DNA from: 66-474 sp036759545
GTDB taxonomy: Bacteria; Pseudomonadota; Gammaproteobacteria; Xanthomonadales; Rhodanobacteraceae
Reading direction: 5' to 3'
DNA length: 64,000 nt
NCBI GenBank assembly: GCA_036759545.1
Contig: DAIOUL010000001.1
Location: 1-64,000 of the forward strand
Positions within the stretch are counted from its first letter, which is position 1, and each line of letters opens with the position of its first letter. The position numbers were made by a program, and so were the translations under genes. Under the pieces are notes generated by a model that ran no database searches, was not told the DNA's origin, and saw only the letters and a program-made list of their open reading frames with translations. Shown in pieces: positions 18,563 through 27,167 of this stretch.

Positions 18563-19384
18563 CTAGCGCCCTGACATCGCCGCCCGGCTGAAGACAAAGC
18601 CGCGGTACTTTTCCACAGTGCAATCGGGATGGAAAGGGATATCGCAGCGGCGGTCCGGTTGATCCCAGTGATCGCGCGTTTCATAACCCCGCCGCTTCAG
18701 TTCGTCCATGAATTCGCCCATGGCCTGGATGCGGTAGGCGCAATAGTGCGTTCCCATGTTCTGTACCGTGAAGAAAGACTTCTGGGGGTGCAGCGGCAAT
18801 ACGTTGACGAGGATATGTCGCGGAGGTACAGCCAAACGATCGAGCAATTCAATCAAAGTGTAGTCGAGATATTGCAGCGAGCCGGACGCGAACAGCACAT
18901 CCTGTGCATTTGCATCTTCGCGTTTTTCGGTGAAGCCGATTTGGTGCTCTGCATCGTGATCGCGAGCCCACGCGGCCCCGGCGGCGACAATCATCGGCAG
19001 TTCGCAGACGGTCCAGCGCAGTTCGGAGGGGTAATCCAGGTAGCGCCGGAAAGCGTAGTACTTGATGCCGATATGGCCGCCCAGATCAAACACCGATCGT
19101 GCGCCCTCCCGGAACAATCGTTCCAGCCAGAAAAGCGCGGGGTAGTCGCAGGCCAGGATGTAGCGGGTCCTGGCGGCATACAGCGCCGCGCCTTCGGCAT
19201 TGTCGTAACCCACCGGCCGCGTGGTTGGCGCGTGCGCCAGGGCGGCAGCGAAAGTGGGGAACACCCCATAGTACGCGTTGAAATCATTCCCGTGATGCGC
19301 AAACCGGCGCCGATACGACCGCTCCAGGATGCCTCTCAGTCCGGGCAGCATGCGGGCTTGATGATAAATGGCCTTGAGCGACAT
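18563..19384 (-). CDS. Putative methyltransferase, TIGR04325 (LIC12133) family
   Basis: A 273-residue protein. I take the ATG at 19384, which follows a GAGGGG ribosome-binding site; a longer frame to 19522 would overlap the divergent gene. It shows a Rossmann-like segment VFDLGGHIGIKYYAFRRYL followed by WTVCELP, and later LFASGSLQYLDYTL, the layout of TIGR04325 proteins. These occur in surface polysaccharide and secondary-metabolite loci and are thought to be SAM-dependent methyltransferases; substrates are not established. It diverges from the JmjC-like oxygenase gene with a 136-base spacer, and its 3' end lies 93 bases from the start of the J-domain gene, in the same direction. Confidence 0.78.
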   Translation of the reverse strand: MSLKAIYHQARMLPGLRGILERSYRRRFAHHGNDFNAYYGVFPTFAAALAHAPTTRPVGYDNAEGAALYAARTRYILACDYPALFWLERLFREGARSVFDLGGHIGIKYYAFRRYLDYPSELRWTVCELPMIVAAGAAWARDHDAEHQIGFTEKREDANAQDVLFASGSLQYLDYTLIELLDRLAVPPRHILVNVLPLHPQKSFFTVQNMGTHYCAYRIQAMGEFMDELKRRGYETRDHWDQPDRRCDIPFHPDCTVEKYRGFVFSRAAMSGR

Positions 19385-19520
19385 TCCGGCCCCTCGAATA
19401 CCAGAATCAGGCGGCTCGCCAGAAGTCCGGGATTCTCCCACCTTTGAACGGCTTGTTGGCCGGCGGAACGGGTGAGAAGATGGAGGTCCGCTTGGGTACG
19501 GATGATGCTTCAGGTTCGCC

Positions 19521-20447
19521 ATGGGGGAGATAGCCGCTCGCTGGATCGATGTCGACTGGTCGTCGTTCGATCCTTGGCGCGTGCAGGGGCCCTTGCGGCA
19601 CCGGCTGATGGAACACCCGCTGCTGCAATGGGATCAATTGCTGGAGCTGGGCAAACGCCTGGATCCGCTCGGGCAATTCCGCACGCACAGCAATCAGGCT
19701 CAGGCAGGGACGCCTTTCAACGATGCGCCGCGGATGTTTCGCAACCGCAAGTCTGCGGTGGAGACCATCGAAAGCCTCTCCGATGCGAATGCCTGGATGT
19801 CGCTCCTGAACGTGCAAACCGACCCGCTATACCGGACTTTGGTCGACGAGGTTCTGGATCAGATCAAGCCCGGGATGGATCGGGTCGATCCGGGCATGTG
19901 CTACCGCGCCGGCTGGATCTTCATGGCTTCGCCGCACACCATCACGCCTTTCCATTTCGATACCGAGCACAGCTTCATCGTGCAACTCGAAGGACACAAG
20001 ACCCTGTATGTGTGGGATCCACAGGATCTGGAAGCCGCCAGCGAGCACGCGCGCGACCGTTTCCACGCCTATCACGACCGCAAGCTGCTGATCTGGCGGG
20101 AGGAGCTGCGCCAGCGCGCGCATGTGTTCCGGCTCGAACCCGGTGTCGGCGCCTACATGCCCTGCACCAGTCCGCACCTGGTGGAAAACGACGACGAACG
20201 TTCGTTGACCATGAGTTTTACCTTCTATACCGATTCCACGCGCCGCAGCCGCGCCTTGCACAAGCTGCACGCAGCGCTGCGCAATCTCGGCATCACGCCC
20301 CCCGCTGTGGGGGAGAATCGGCTGCTCGATGCGGTCGGACACGCCCTTTACCGGTGCAAAGACGCCTCGGAATTGACGCTGCGCCGGCTCACCGGGCGCA
20401 AGACGCATCCCGAAAACGCTCCCCACGCTTTCGCCGATGCGATCTGA
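19521..20447 (+). CDS. JmjC-like cupin, putative 2OG-Fe(II) hydroxylase
   Basis: A 308-residue protein. A cupin core contains TPFHFDTEH (His145, Asp147) and SPHLVEN (His219), a complete His-x-Asp...His facial triad. SFIVQLEGHKTLYVWDP and PGVGAYMPC are the strands usually seen around that site in cupin_8/JmjC-like hydroxylases. Small bacterial members hydroxylate amino acids, peptides or carrier-bound substrates. The gene ends 93 bases before the NRPS/PKS gene, in the same direction, so tailoring of the assembly-line product is the simplest inference. A hydroxylated acid feeding a later module is another option. Confidence 0.78.
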   Translation: MGEIAARWIDVDWSSFDPWRVQGPLRHRLMEHPLLQWDQLLELGKRLDPLGQFRTHSNQAQAGTPFNDAPRMFRNRKSAVETIESLSDANAWMSLLNVQTDPLYRTLVDEVLDQIKPGMDRVDPGMCYRAGWIFMASPHTITPFHFDTEHSFIVQLEGHKTLYVWDPQDLEAASEHARDRFHAYHDRKLLIWREELRQRAHVFRLEPGVGAYMPCTSPHLVENDDERSLTMSFTFYTDSTRRSRALHKLHAALRNLGITPPAVGENRLLDAVGHALYRCKDASELTLRRLTGRKTHPENAPHAFADAI

Positions 20448-20540
20448 CGGGCTCGACGGGGTAGCGGTCGAAACAGTCGTTGTCGAGGCACCTGGCCCCT
20501 AGTTTGCTTACTTTCAGTCTCGCCGGTACGTTCATCGAAT

Positions 20541-23500
20541 ATGAGGACCGAAGAATCGCCCCGGCGCGGCAACGCGGGTGTTCCCGCGCTGCCCGTGTCA
20601 GATCCCACGCTCCACGCTTGTGTGGAGCGGCAGGCGCGGCGCGCGCCGGATGCCGTGGCGGTCAAATGCGGCGCGGAATCGTTCACCTACCGCGAGCTCA
20701 ACGCCCGTGCCAACCGGCTGGCCCATAAATTGCGCTCGCTCGGCGCAGGTCCGGATTCGCTCGTGGGGATCGGGTTGGAGCGGTCGCCCGGTATGGTGGT
20801 CGGGCTGCTGGCGATCCTGAAATCGGGCGCAGCGTACCTGCCTCTGGACCTCGCCTATCCGCGCGAACGTCTGGAGTTCATGCTGGCCGACGCGGGCGTC
20901 GACATCGTCCTGACTTCACGATCCGGTGCCGAAGCGCTCGGCACCCGCACGGGAACGACGTTGTTGCTGGACGACGAGCAGACCACGGCGGGACAACCGG
21001 ATTCGGATCCGGCGCCGGTTTCGGCCGCAAGCAATCTGGCTTACGTGATCTACACCTCGGGCTCGACAGGCAAGCCGAAGGGTTGTCTCGTCACCCACGC
21101 GAACGTGGTGAGGCTGTTCGCGCAGACGCAGCCCTGGTTCGGCTTCGGACCCAAAGACATCTGGACTTTTTTTCACTCGCACGCTTTCGATTTTTCCGTC
21201 TGGGAAATCTGGGGTGCGCTGGTGCACGGCGGGCGGGTGGTGGTAGTGCCGCACGAAGTCACCCGCTCGCCCGACGTCTTCCACGCATTACTGGCGAGCG
21301 AGGGCGTGACAGTCCTCAATCAGACGCCTTCCGCATTCCGCGCATTGATTCAGGCCGATCTTGCTTCGAGCCTGCCGCCGTCCGAGTTCTCGTTGCGCTA
21401 CGTGATTTTTGGAGGGGAGGCGCTTGATCTGCAGATGCTGGCGCCCTGGTTCGAAAAACACGGTGACGAGCGGCCGCGCTTGATCAACATGTACGGCATC
21501 ACCGAAACCACCGTGCACGTCACCTATCGACCACTGTCCCGGGTCGATCTGGATCGCAACGCCGGCAGCGTCATCGGGGTGCCGATTCCGGACCTCGCCG
21601 TGTACCTGCTCGATTCCAATTTGCGTCCAGTGCCGGAGGGCGAGATCGGCGAAATGTTCGTGGCCGGTGGCGGGGTGTCGCGTGGCTATCTCAACCGGCC
21701 GGAACTGACAGCGGAACGCTTCATCGACTGGAGCGCTCCCGATGGAGTCATCCGCAAGTTGTATCGGACAGGCGATCTCGCGCGGCGGCTGCCCGATGGC
21801 GATCTGCAATATCTCGGACGTTGCGATCAGCAGATCAAGATACGGGGATTCCGTATCGAAACAGGCGAAATCGAAAGCGCGTTGCAACGCCATCCCGGTG
21901 TGCAAGCCTGCGCCGTGATTGCGCGCGACGACGGACCTGAAGGCGCGCACCGGCTGGTGGCTTATGTGGTGCCGTCGGCGGACACGATCTCACCGCCGCA
22001 GTTGCGCGAACATCTGGCGGCGAGTCTGCCCGATTACATGCTGCCTTCCGCCTACGTTTTTCTCGATTCACTGCCGCTTACCGAGAACGGAAAGCTGGAC
22101 CGCAAGGCTTTGCCCGCTCCCGGACGCGAGCGGCCGGACCTGGCGGTGCCCTTCGACCCGCCGATAGGAGCCGACGAACTTCGCGTCTGCGGAGTATTCG
22201 CGGAGCTGCTGTCGCTGGATCGGGTCGGCCGCAACGACAACTTCTTCGAGCTGGGCGGCAATTCTCTGCTTGCGGCGCGTGCGGTCACTGCCTTGAACGG
22301 AACCGCTGCGAACCTCGCGGTCACTGACATCTTCCGCGCGCCGACTGCGGCCGGCTTGGCGGCGATCATCGCCCGCAGCGCGGGACACACTGTCGAGCCC
22401 TCCCGGCTGGGTGTGGCGAAGCAAGCCGGCGAAGGTGATCCTATCGCGATCATCGCGATGGCCGGCCGCTTTCCCGGCGCAAAGGATGTCGAGAGCTTCT
22501 GGAGGAACCTGTGCGACGGCGTAGAATCCATCACACGCTTCGCACCGGAGCAACTCGATCCTTCCATTCCCGCAGCGCTGCGCAACGATCCGGCGTACGT
22601 GGCCGCACGCGGCGTGATCGAAGGCGTGGAAAACTTCGATGCGGCATTCTTCGGTATCAGCCCGCGCGAAGCGGAATTGATGGATCCGCAGCAGAGGATC
22701 TTCCTCGAATTGTGCTGGGAATGCCTGGAGCGCGGCGGTCACGTCCCCGATGCGCAAAAGGCTCCGGTCGGCATTTTCGCCGGCATGTACAACGGTACGT
22801 ACTTCCGCAACCACGTGCAGGCGCATCCGGAGCTGATCGCCAAGCTGGGCGAGTTCCAGGTGATGCTCGGCAACGAGAAGGATTACATCGCCACGCGCAC
22901 CGCGCACAAGCTCAATCTCACCGGGCCGGCGGTCAGCGTGCACACCGCGTGTTCGACCTCGCTCGTGGCGGTTTGCCAAGCCGTGGAAGCATTGCGCCGC
23001 GGCCAATGCCGGATGGCCCTGGCCGGCGGCGCGGCGGTGACGTGTCCGCCGGCGAGCGGTTATCTCCATCAGGAAGGTGCAATGTTGTCGCGCGACGGCA
23101 GTACGCGCACTTTCGCCGCCGATGCCACCGGCACGGTTTTCAGCGACGGCGCGGCGGTAGTGTTGCTGAAACGCCTCGTCGACGCGGAAGCGGATGGTGA
23201 TCCCATTTATGCAGTGATCCGCGGTTGTGCCGTCAACAATGACGGCGCGGACAAGGCGAGCTTTACCGCACCGAGCGCGCCGGGCCAGGCCGCGGTGATC
23301 GCGATGGCGCTCGATGATGCGGGCGTCGACGCGCGATCGATTTCCTATGTGGAAGCGCACGGCACCGCGACACCGGTCGGCGATCCGATCGAGATCGAAG
23401 GGCTCACCGCGGCGTTTCGGCGCGATACGCAAGATAGCGGGTATTGCGCGATCGGTTCGGTGAAGAGCAATGTCGGTCATCTGGTTACCGCCGCCGGCGC

Positions 23501-26500
23501 TGCGGGCCTGATCAAGACCGCCTTGGCTCTCTGCGAACGCAAACTGCCGCCAACGCTGCACGCGAAGCCCCTCAGTGCCGCGATCGATTTCGCGAATTCC
23601 CCGTTCGTCGTCAACGACCGCCTGCGCGAGTGGCGCAGCGAATCCGCGCCGTTGCGCGCGGGCGTCAGCTCGTTCGGCGTCGGCGGCACCAACGCGCATG
23701 TGATCCTGGAAGAAGCACCGGTACGGGAACCTTCGACGCCCGCAGAGGGGCCGCAACTGCTGTTGCTGTCGGCACGCACTTCAGGCGCATTGAAGGAAGC
23801 ACGCAAGCGGCTGGCGGCGGAACTCGCGGATCAACCCGGATGCAACTTGGCCGATGTGGCCTGGACCTTGTCCGTGGGCCGCAAGGCGTTCGCGGAACGC
23901 ACATTCCTGGTTGCCGCAGAGTGTTCCGAAGCGGCAGCGAAATTGCGGCAAGCTGCTTTGCAGGCGTACACCGCGCAAACACGCGAAGTAGTGTGGATGT
24001 TTCCGGGCCAGGGCGCCCAGTACGCCGGAATGGGCCGAGCGCTCCATGCCAGTGAACCCGAGTTCCGCGAGGCGCTGGATGCCTGCGCGGAAATCCTTGC
24101 AGGCGAACTCGGCTTCGATCTGCGCGAGCGTCTTTTCTCGGAAGATCCGGACGCACTCGGCGAAACGCGCATCACGCAGCCTGCCACCTTCGCGATCGAA
24201 TACGCTCTTGCGCAATTGTGGCTCGCACGCGGCATCCGCCCGGCCGCGCTGATCGGGCACAGCGTCGGTGAGTTCGTCGCGGCCGTGATCGCGGGCGTGA
24301 TGGGCCTGGATGACGCTTTGCGACTGGTGGCGCGGCGTGGACAGTTGATGCAGGCCCAGCCGGCGGGCGCGATGCTGTCGGTGAGGTTGAGCGCCGACAA
24401 GCTGGCCGCTCGATTGCCGCCGTCGCTGTCGCTGGCGGCGGAAAACGCGCCGGAGGCCTGCGTGGCGTCCGGTGAAATCGCCGACATCGAAACGCTGCGG
24501 ATCGCGTTGGAAGCCGATGGCGTGGCGTGCCGCGCGTTGCGCACCTCTCACGCGTTCCATTCCGCGATGATGGATGCCGTGGTGGAACCCTTCCGCGCGG
24601 AGATGGAACGCGTACCGCTCGCTCCTCCCCGCATACCGATTGCTTCCACCTTGCTGGGCGAATGGCTCGACGAGCGGACGGCGACTTCGCCTGACTACTG
24701 GGCCCGCCATCTGCGAGGGACCGTACGTTTCGCGCGCGCGCTGTCCGTTGCCGCGGAGTTTTCGCCGGATTCCGTCCTGCTCGAACTGGGGCCGCGCACC
24801 ACGTTGACGACGCTCGCGCGCATGAATCCGCACGCGCGTTCGCACCTTGCGATCGCGTCGCTCGAAAGCGATGCGCGCGATGAACGGAGCGTATGGCTTT
24901 CCGCAGCCGGACGATTGTGGTGCGCCGGCGCGCCGCTGGATGCCTCGAGCTTCGATCATCGCGAGCGCAAGCGTCGCCTGTGTTTGCCCACTTATCCGTT
25001 CGAGCGCGTGCGTCACTGGGTCGACCCGAGCGTGACGACGCCGGCAGTACAGGTCGCACAGAAATCCGCGGCCTTTGCGGCAAGCGCTCCGGCGGCTGTT
25101 CAGGAGCCGTCGATGACAACAAGTGCTTCCGCCGCGCCGCGCCGCGAGCGCCTCATTGCGCAGATTCTCGCAATGGTCGAAGATGTTTCCGGGGAGGATC
25201 CGCAGTCGATCGATATCGGCACCAGTTTCGTCGCGCTCGGACTCGATTCGCTGGCGCTGACGCAACTCTCGATGCAGCTATCCAGGACCTTCGGCGTCAG
25301 GATCACTTTCCGTCAGCTGATGGAGGACTTGTCCTCCCCGGAGAAACTGGCCATGAGCATCGACCGCGAACTGCCTCCGGAAGCGAATCCCGCCGGTTTC
25401 GCCGAACAGCCGATGGCGGCTCCGCCGGCCGCGGCGCAAAACGGACTGCTGCAGCAGGTGATCGCGCAGCAGATGATGATCATGCAGCAACAACTTGCGA
25501 TGCTCGGCGGCGCCGGACCGGGCACCTCTGTTTTGCCGACCCATGCGCCGCCGGTCGGTACGAGCGTGCCTGCGGCTGCCGCACCTCCGCCGGCGCAGGA
25601 AGAGGAAGCCGCGCTGTCGCACACGCGCTATGACGTGAAGAAAGCCTTCGGCGCCATCGCGCGCATACATTCGGGACAGACCGAACTGACGGAACGTCAG
25701 CGTGTGCGTCTCGCCGCTTTCATCGACCGCTACGTTGCGAAAACCCGCAAGTCGAAGGAATACACGGAGCGGCATCGCACCGTGCTCGCCGATCCGCGCG
25801 TCGTCAACGGCTTCCGCCCGCTGCTCAAGGAAGTCGTTTACCAAATCGTGGCCGAACGCTCCAAAGGTTCACGGTTGTGGGATCTGGACGGCAACGAATA
25901 CATCGACGCACTCAACGGCTTCGGCATGAACCTGTTCGGCTGGCAACCCGATTTCGTGCTCGATGCGGTCCGTCGACAGATCGAACTCGGCTACGAAATC
26001 GGCCCGCAGCATCCGCTCGCGGGTGAAGTGGCCGAGCTGGTCTGCGAGATGACGGGGTTCGACCGCGCTGCATTCTGCAATACGGGCTCGGAAGCGGTGA
26101 TGGGCACCGTTCGCGTGGCGCGCACGGTTACTGGGCGCGAAACGCTGGTGATCTTCAGCGGCTCGTATCACGGCATCTTCGACGAAGTGATCATGCGCGG
26201 CACCAAATCGCTGCGCTCGGTACCGGCGGCGCCCGGCATCCTGCGCAACGCCGCGCAGAACGTGCTCGTGCTCGAATACGGCACGGCGGAGTCGCTGGAA
26301 ATCATTCGGCAGCGCGCGGGCGAAATCGCGGCCGTGCTGGTGGAGCCGGTACAAAGCCGGCGTCCCGACTTCCAGCCGCGCGAGTTTCTTGCGGAATTGC
26401 GCACGATCACCCGCGACGCCGGCGCGGTACTCATTTTCGACGAAGTCGTCACCGGCTTCCGCACGCATCCGCGCGGGGCACAACACGCGCTCGGTATCGA

Positions 26501-27167
26501 TGCGGACCTCGCCTCCTACGGCAAGGTCATCGGTGGAGGTTTCCCCGTCGGCGTGATCGCCGGCAAGCGCGAATACATGGACGCCCTCGACGGCGGCCAA
26601 TGGCAATTCGGCGACGATTCGATTCCCACCGTCGGCGTCACTTATTTCGCCGGCACCTTCGTTCGGCATCCGCTCGCACTGGCAGCGGCCAAGGCTTCTC
26701 TGCAACATCTGAAGACCGAAGGACCGGCGCTGCAGGAGCGGCTCAACGCACGCACCGCGGAGATGGTCGCCGGCCTGAACCGTTTCTGCGCCGAAGCGGG
26801 CGCGCCGATCACGGTGACGCATTTCGCATCGCTGTGGCGCATCGGATTCAACGAGGATCATCCGCTGCAGGATCTGCTGTTCGCGATGATGCGCAGCCGC
26901 GGCATCCACATCCTCGAGCACTTTCCCTGCTTTTTCACCACCGCGCACAGCGATGCCGACATCGCTGCCATCGCGAAGGCGTTCCGCGAATCCGTTGCCG
27001 AATTGCAGGAAGCGGAATTCCTGCCGCGCCGGCGTACGCCTTCGGCGTTCGACGCAAGCAAGCCGCCCGTTGCCGGTGCGCGGCTGGGCAAGGATCCCGA
27101 GGGCCGCCCGGCCTGGTATGTGCCCGACCCGGTGCAGCCTGGCAAGTACGTGAAGGTGGAGGCATGA
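20541..27167 (+). CDS. Hybrid NRPS-PKS-aminotransferase megasynthase: A(Thr)-PCP-KS-AT-ACP-AMT
   Basis: A 2208-residue protein. Order: A domain about 24-525 (YTSGSTGKPKG near 171; YRTGD near 408), PCP (LGGNS, Ser575), KS about 632-1055 (TACSTS Cys804, EAHGT His940, SNVGH His980), AT about 1149-1430 (GHSVGE Ser1241; HAFH 1337-1340, the malonyl-type motif), ACP (GLDSL, Ser1570), and a PLP class-III aminotransferase about 1697-2165 (FDEVVTGFR; Lys1995 in SYGKVIGGG). The ten A-domain pocket positions, read by eye against GrsA, are D-F-W-N-I-G-M-V-H-K, the canonical threonine code. No KR or DH is present, so the beta-keto thioester is probably transaminated, as in iturin/mycosubtilin synthetases. 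Inferred unit: 3,4-diamino-5-hydroxyhexanoyl. No condensation domain precedes the A domain, so threonine is the starter. It is coupled to the next gene by an ATGA overlap. Confidence 0.92.
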   Translation: MRTEESPRRGNAGVPALPVSDPTLHACVERQARRAPDAVAVKCGAESFTYRELNARANRLAHKLRSLGAGPDSLVGIGLERSPGMVVGLLAILKSGAAYLPLDLAYPRERLEFMLADAGVDIVLTSRSGAEALGTRTGTTLLLDDEQTTAGQPDSDPAPVSAASNLAYVIYTSGSTGKPKGCLVTHANVVRLFAQTQPWFGFGPKDIWTFFHSHAFDFSVWEIWGALVHGGRVVVVPHEVTRSPDVFHALLASEGVTVLNQTPSAFRALIQADLASSLPPSEFSLRYVIFGGEALDLQMLAPWFEKHGDERPRLINMYGITETTVHVTYRPLSRVDLDRNAGSVIGVPIPDLAVYLLDSNLRPVPEGEIGEMFVAGGGVSRGYLNRPELTAERFIDWSAPDGVIRKLYRTGDLARRLPDGDLQYLGRCDQQIKIRGFRIETGEIESALQRHPGVQACAVIARDDGPEGAHRLVAYVVPSADTISPPQLREHLAASLPDYMLPSAYVFLDSLPLTENGKLDRKALPAPGRERPDLAVPFDPPIGADELRVCGVFAELLSLDRVGRNDNFFELGGNSLLAARAVTALNGTAANLAVTDIFRAPTAAGLAAIIARSAGHTVEPSRLGVAKQAGEGDPIAIIAMAGRFPGAKDVESFWRNLCDGVESITRFAPEQLDPSIPAALRNDPAYVAARGVIEGVENFDAAFFGISPREAELMDPQQRIFLELCWECLERGGHVPDAQKAPVGIFAGMYNGTYFRNHVQAHPELIAKLGEFQVMLGNEKDYIATRTAHKLNLTGPAVSVHTACSTSLVAVCQAVEALRRGQCRMALAGGAAVTCPPASGYLHQEGAMLSRDGSTRTFAADATGTVFSDGAAVVLLKRLVDAEADGDPIYAVIRGCAVNNDGADKASFTAPSAPGQAAVIAMALDDAGVDARSISYVEAHGTATPVGDPIEIEGLTAAFRRDTQDSGYCAIGSVKSNVGHLVTAAGAAGLIKTALALCERKLPPTLHAKPLSAAIDFANSPFVVNDRLREWRSESAPLRAGVSSFGVGGTNAHVILEEAPVREPSTPAEGPQLLLLSARTSGALKEARKRLAAELADQPGCNLADVAWTLSVGRKAFAERTFLVAAECSEAAAKLRQAALQAYTAQTREVVWMFPGQGAQYAGMGRALHASEPEFREALDACAEILAGELGFDLRERLFSEDPDALGETRITQPATFAIEYALAQLWLARGIRPAALIGHSVGEFVAAVIAGVMGLDDALRLVARRGQLMQAQPAGAMLSVRLSADKLAARLPPSLSLAAENAPEACVASGEIADIETLRIALEADGVACRALRTSHAFHSAMMDAVVEPFRAEMERVPLAPPRIPIASTLLGEWLDERTATSPDYWARHLRGTVRFARALSVAAEFSPDSVLLELGPRTTLTTLARMNPHARSHLAIASLESDARDERSVWLSAAGRLWCAGAPLDASSFDHRERKRRLCLPTYPFERVRHWVDPSVTTPAVQVAQKSAAFAASAPAAVQEPSMTTSASAAPRRERLIAQILAMVEDVSGEDPQSIDIGTSFVALGLDSLALTQLSMQLSRTFGVRITFRQLMEDLSSPEKLAMSIDRELPPEANPAGFAEQPMAAPPAAAQNGLLQQVIAQQMMIMQQQLAMLGGAGPGTSVLPTHAPPVGTSVPAAAAPPPAQEEEAALSHTRYDVKKAFGAIARIHSGQTELTERQRVRLAAFIDRYVAKTRKSKEYTERHRTVLADPRVVNGFRPLLKEVVYQIVAERSKGSRLWDLDGNEYIDALNGFGMNLFGWQPDFVLDAVRRQIELGYEIGPQHPLAGEVAELVCEMTGFDRAAFCNTGSEAVMGTVRVARTVTGRETLVIFSGSYHGIFDEVIMRGTKSLRSVPAAPGILRNAAQNVLVLEYGTAESLEIIRQRAGEIAAVLVEPVQSRRPDFQPREFLAELRTITRDAGAVLIFDEVVTGFRTHPRGAQHALGIDADLASYGKVIGGGFPVGVIAGKREYMDALDGGQWQFGDDSIPTVGVTYFAGTFVRHPLALAAAKASLQHLKTEGPALQERLNARTAEMVAGLNRFCAEAGAPITVTHFASLWRIGFNEDHPLQDLLFAMMRSRGIHILEHFPCFFTTAHSDADIAAIAKAFRESVAELQEAEFLPRRRTPSAFDASKPPVAGARLGKDPEGRPAWYVPDPVQPGKYVKVEA

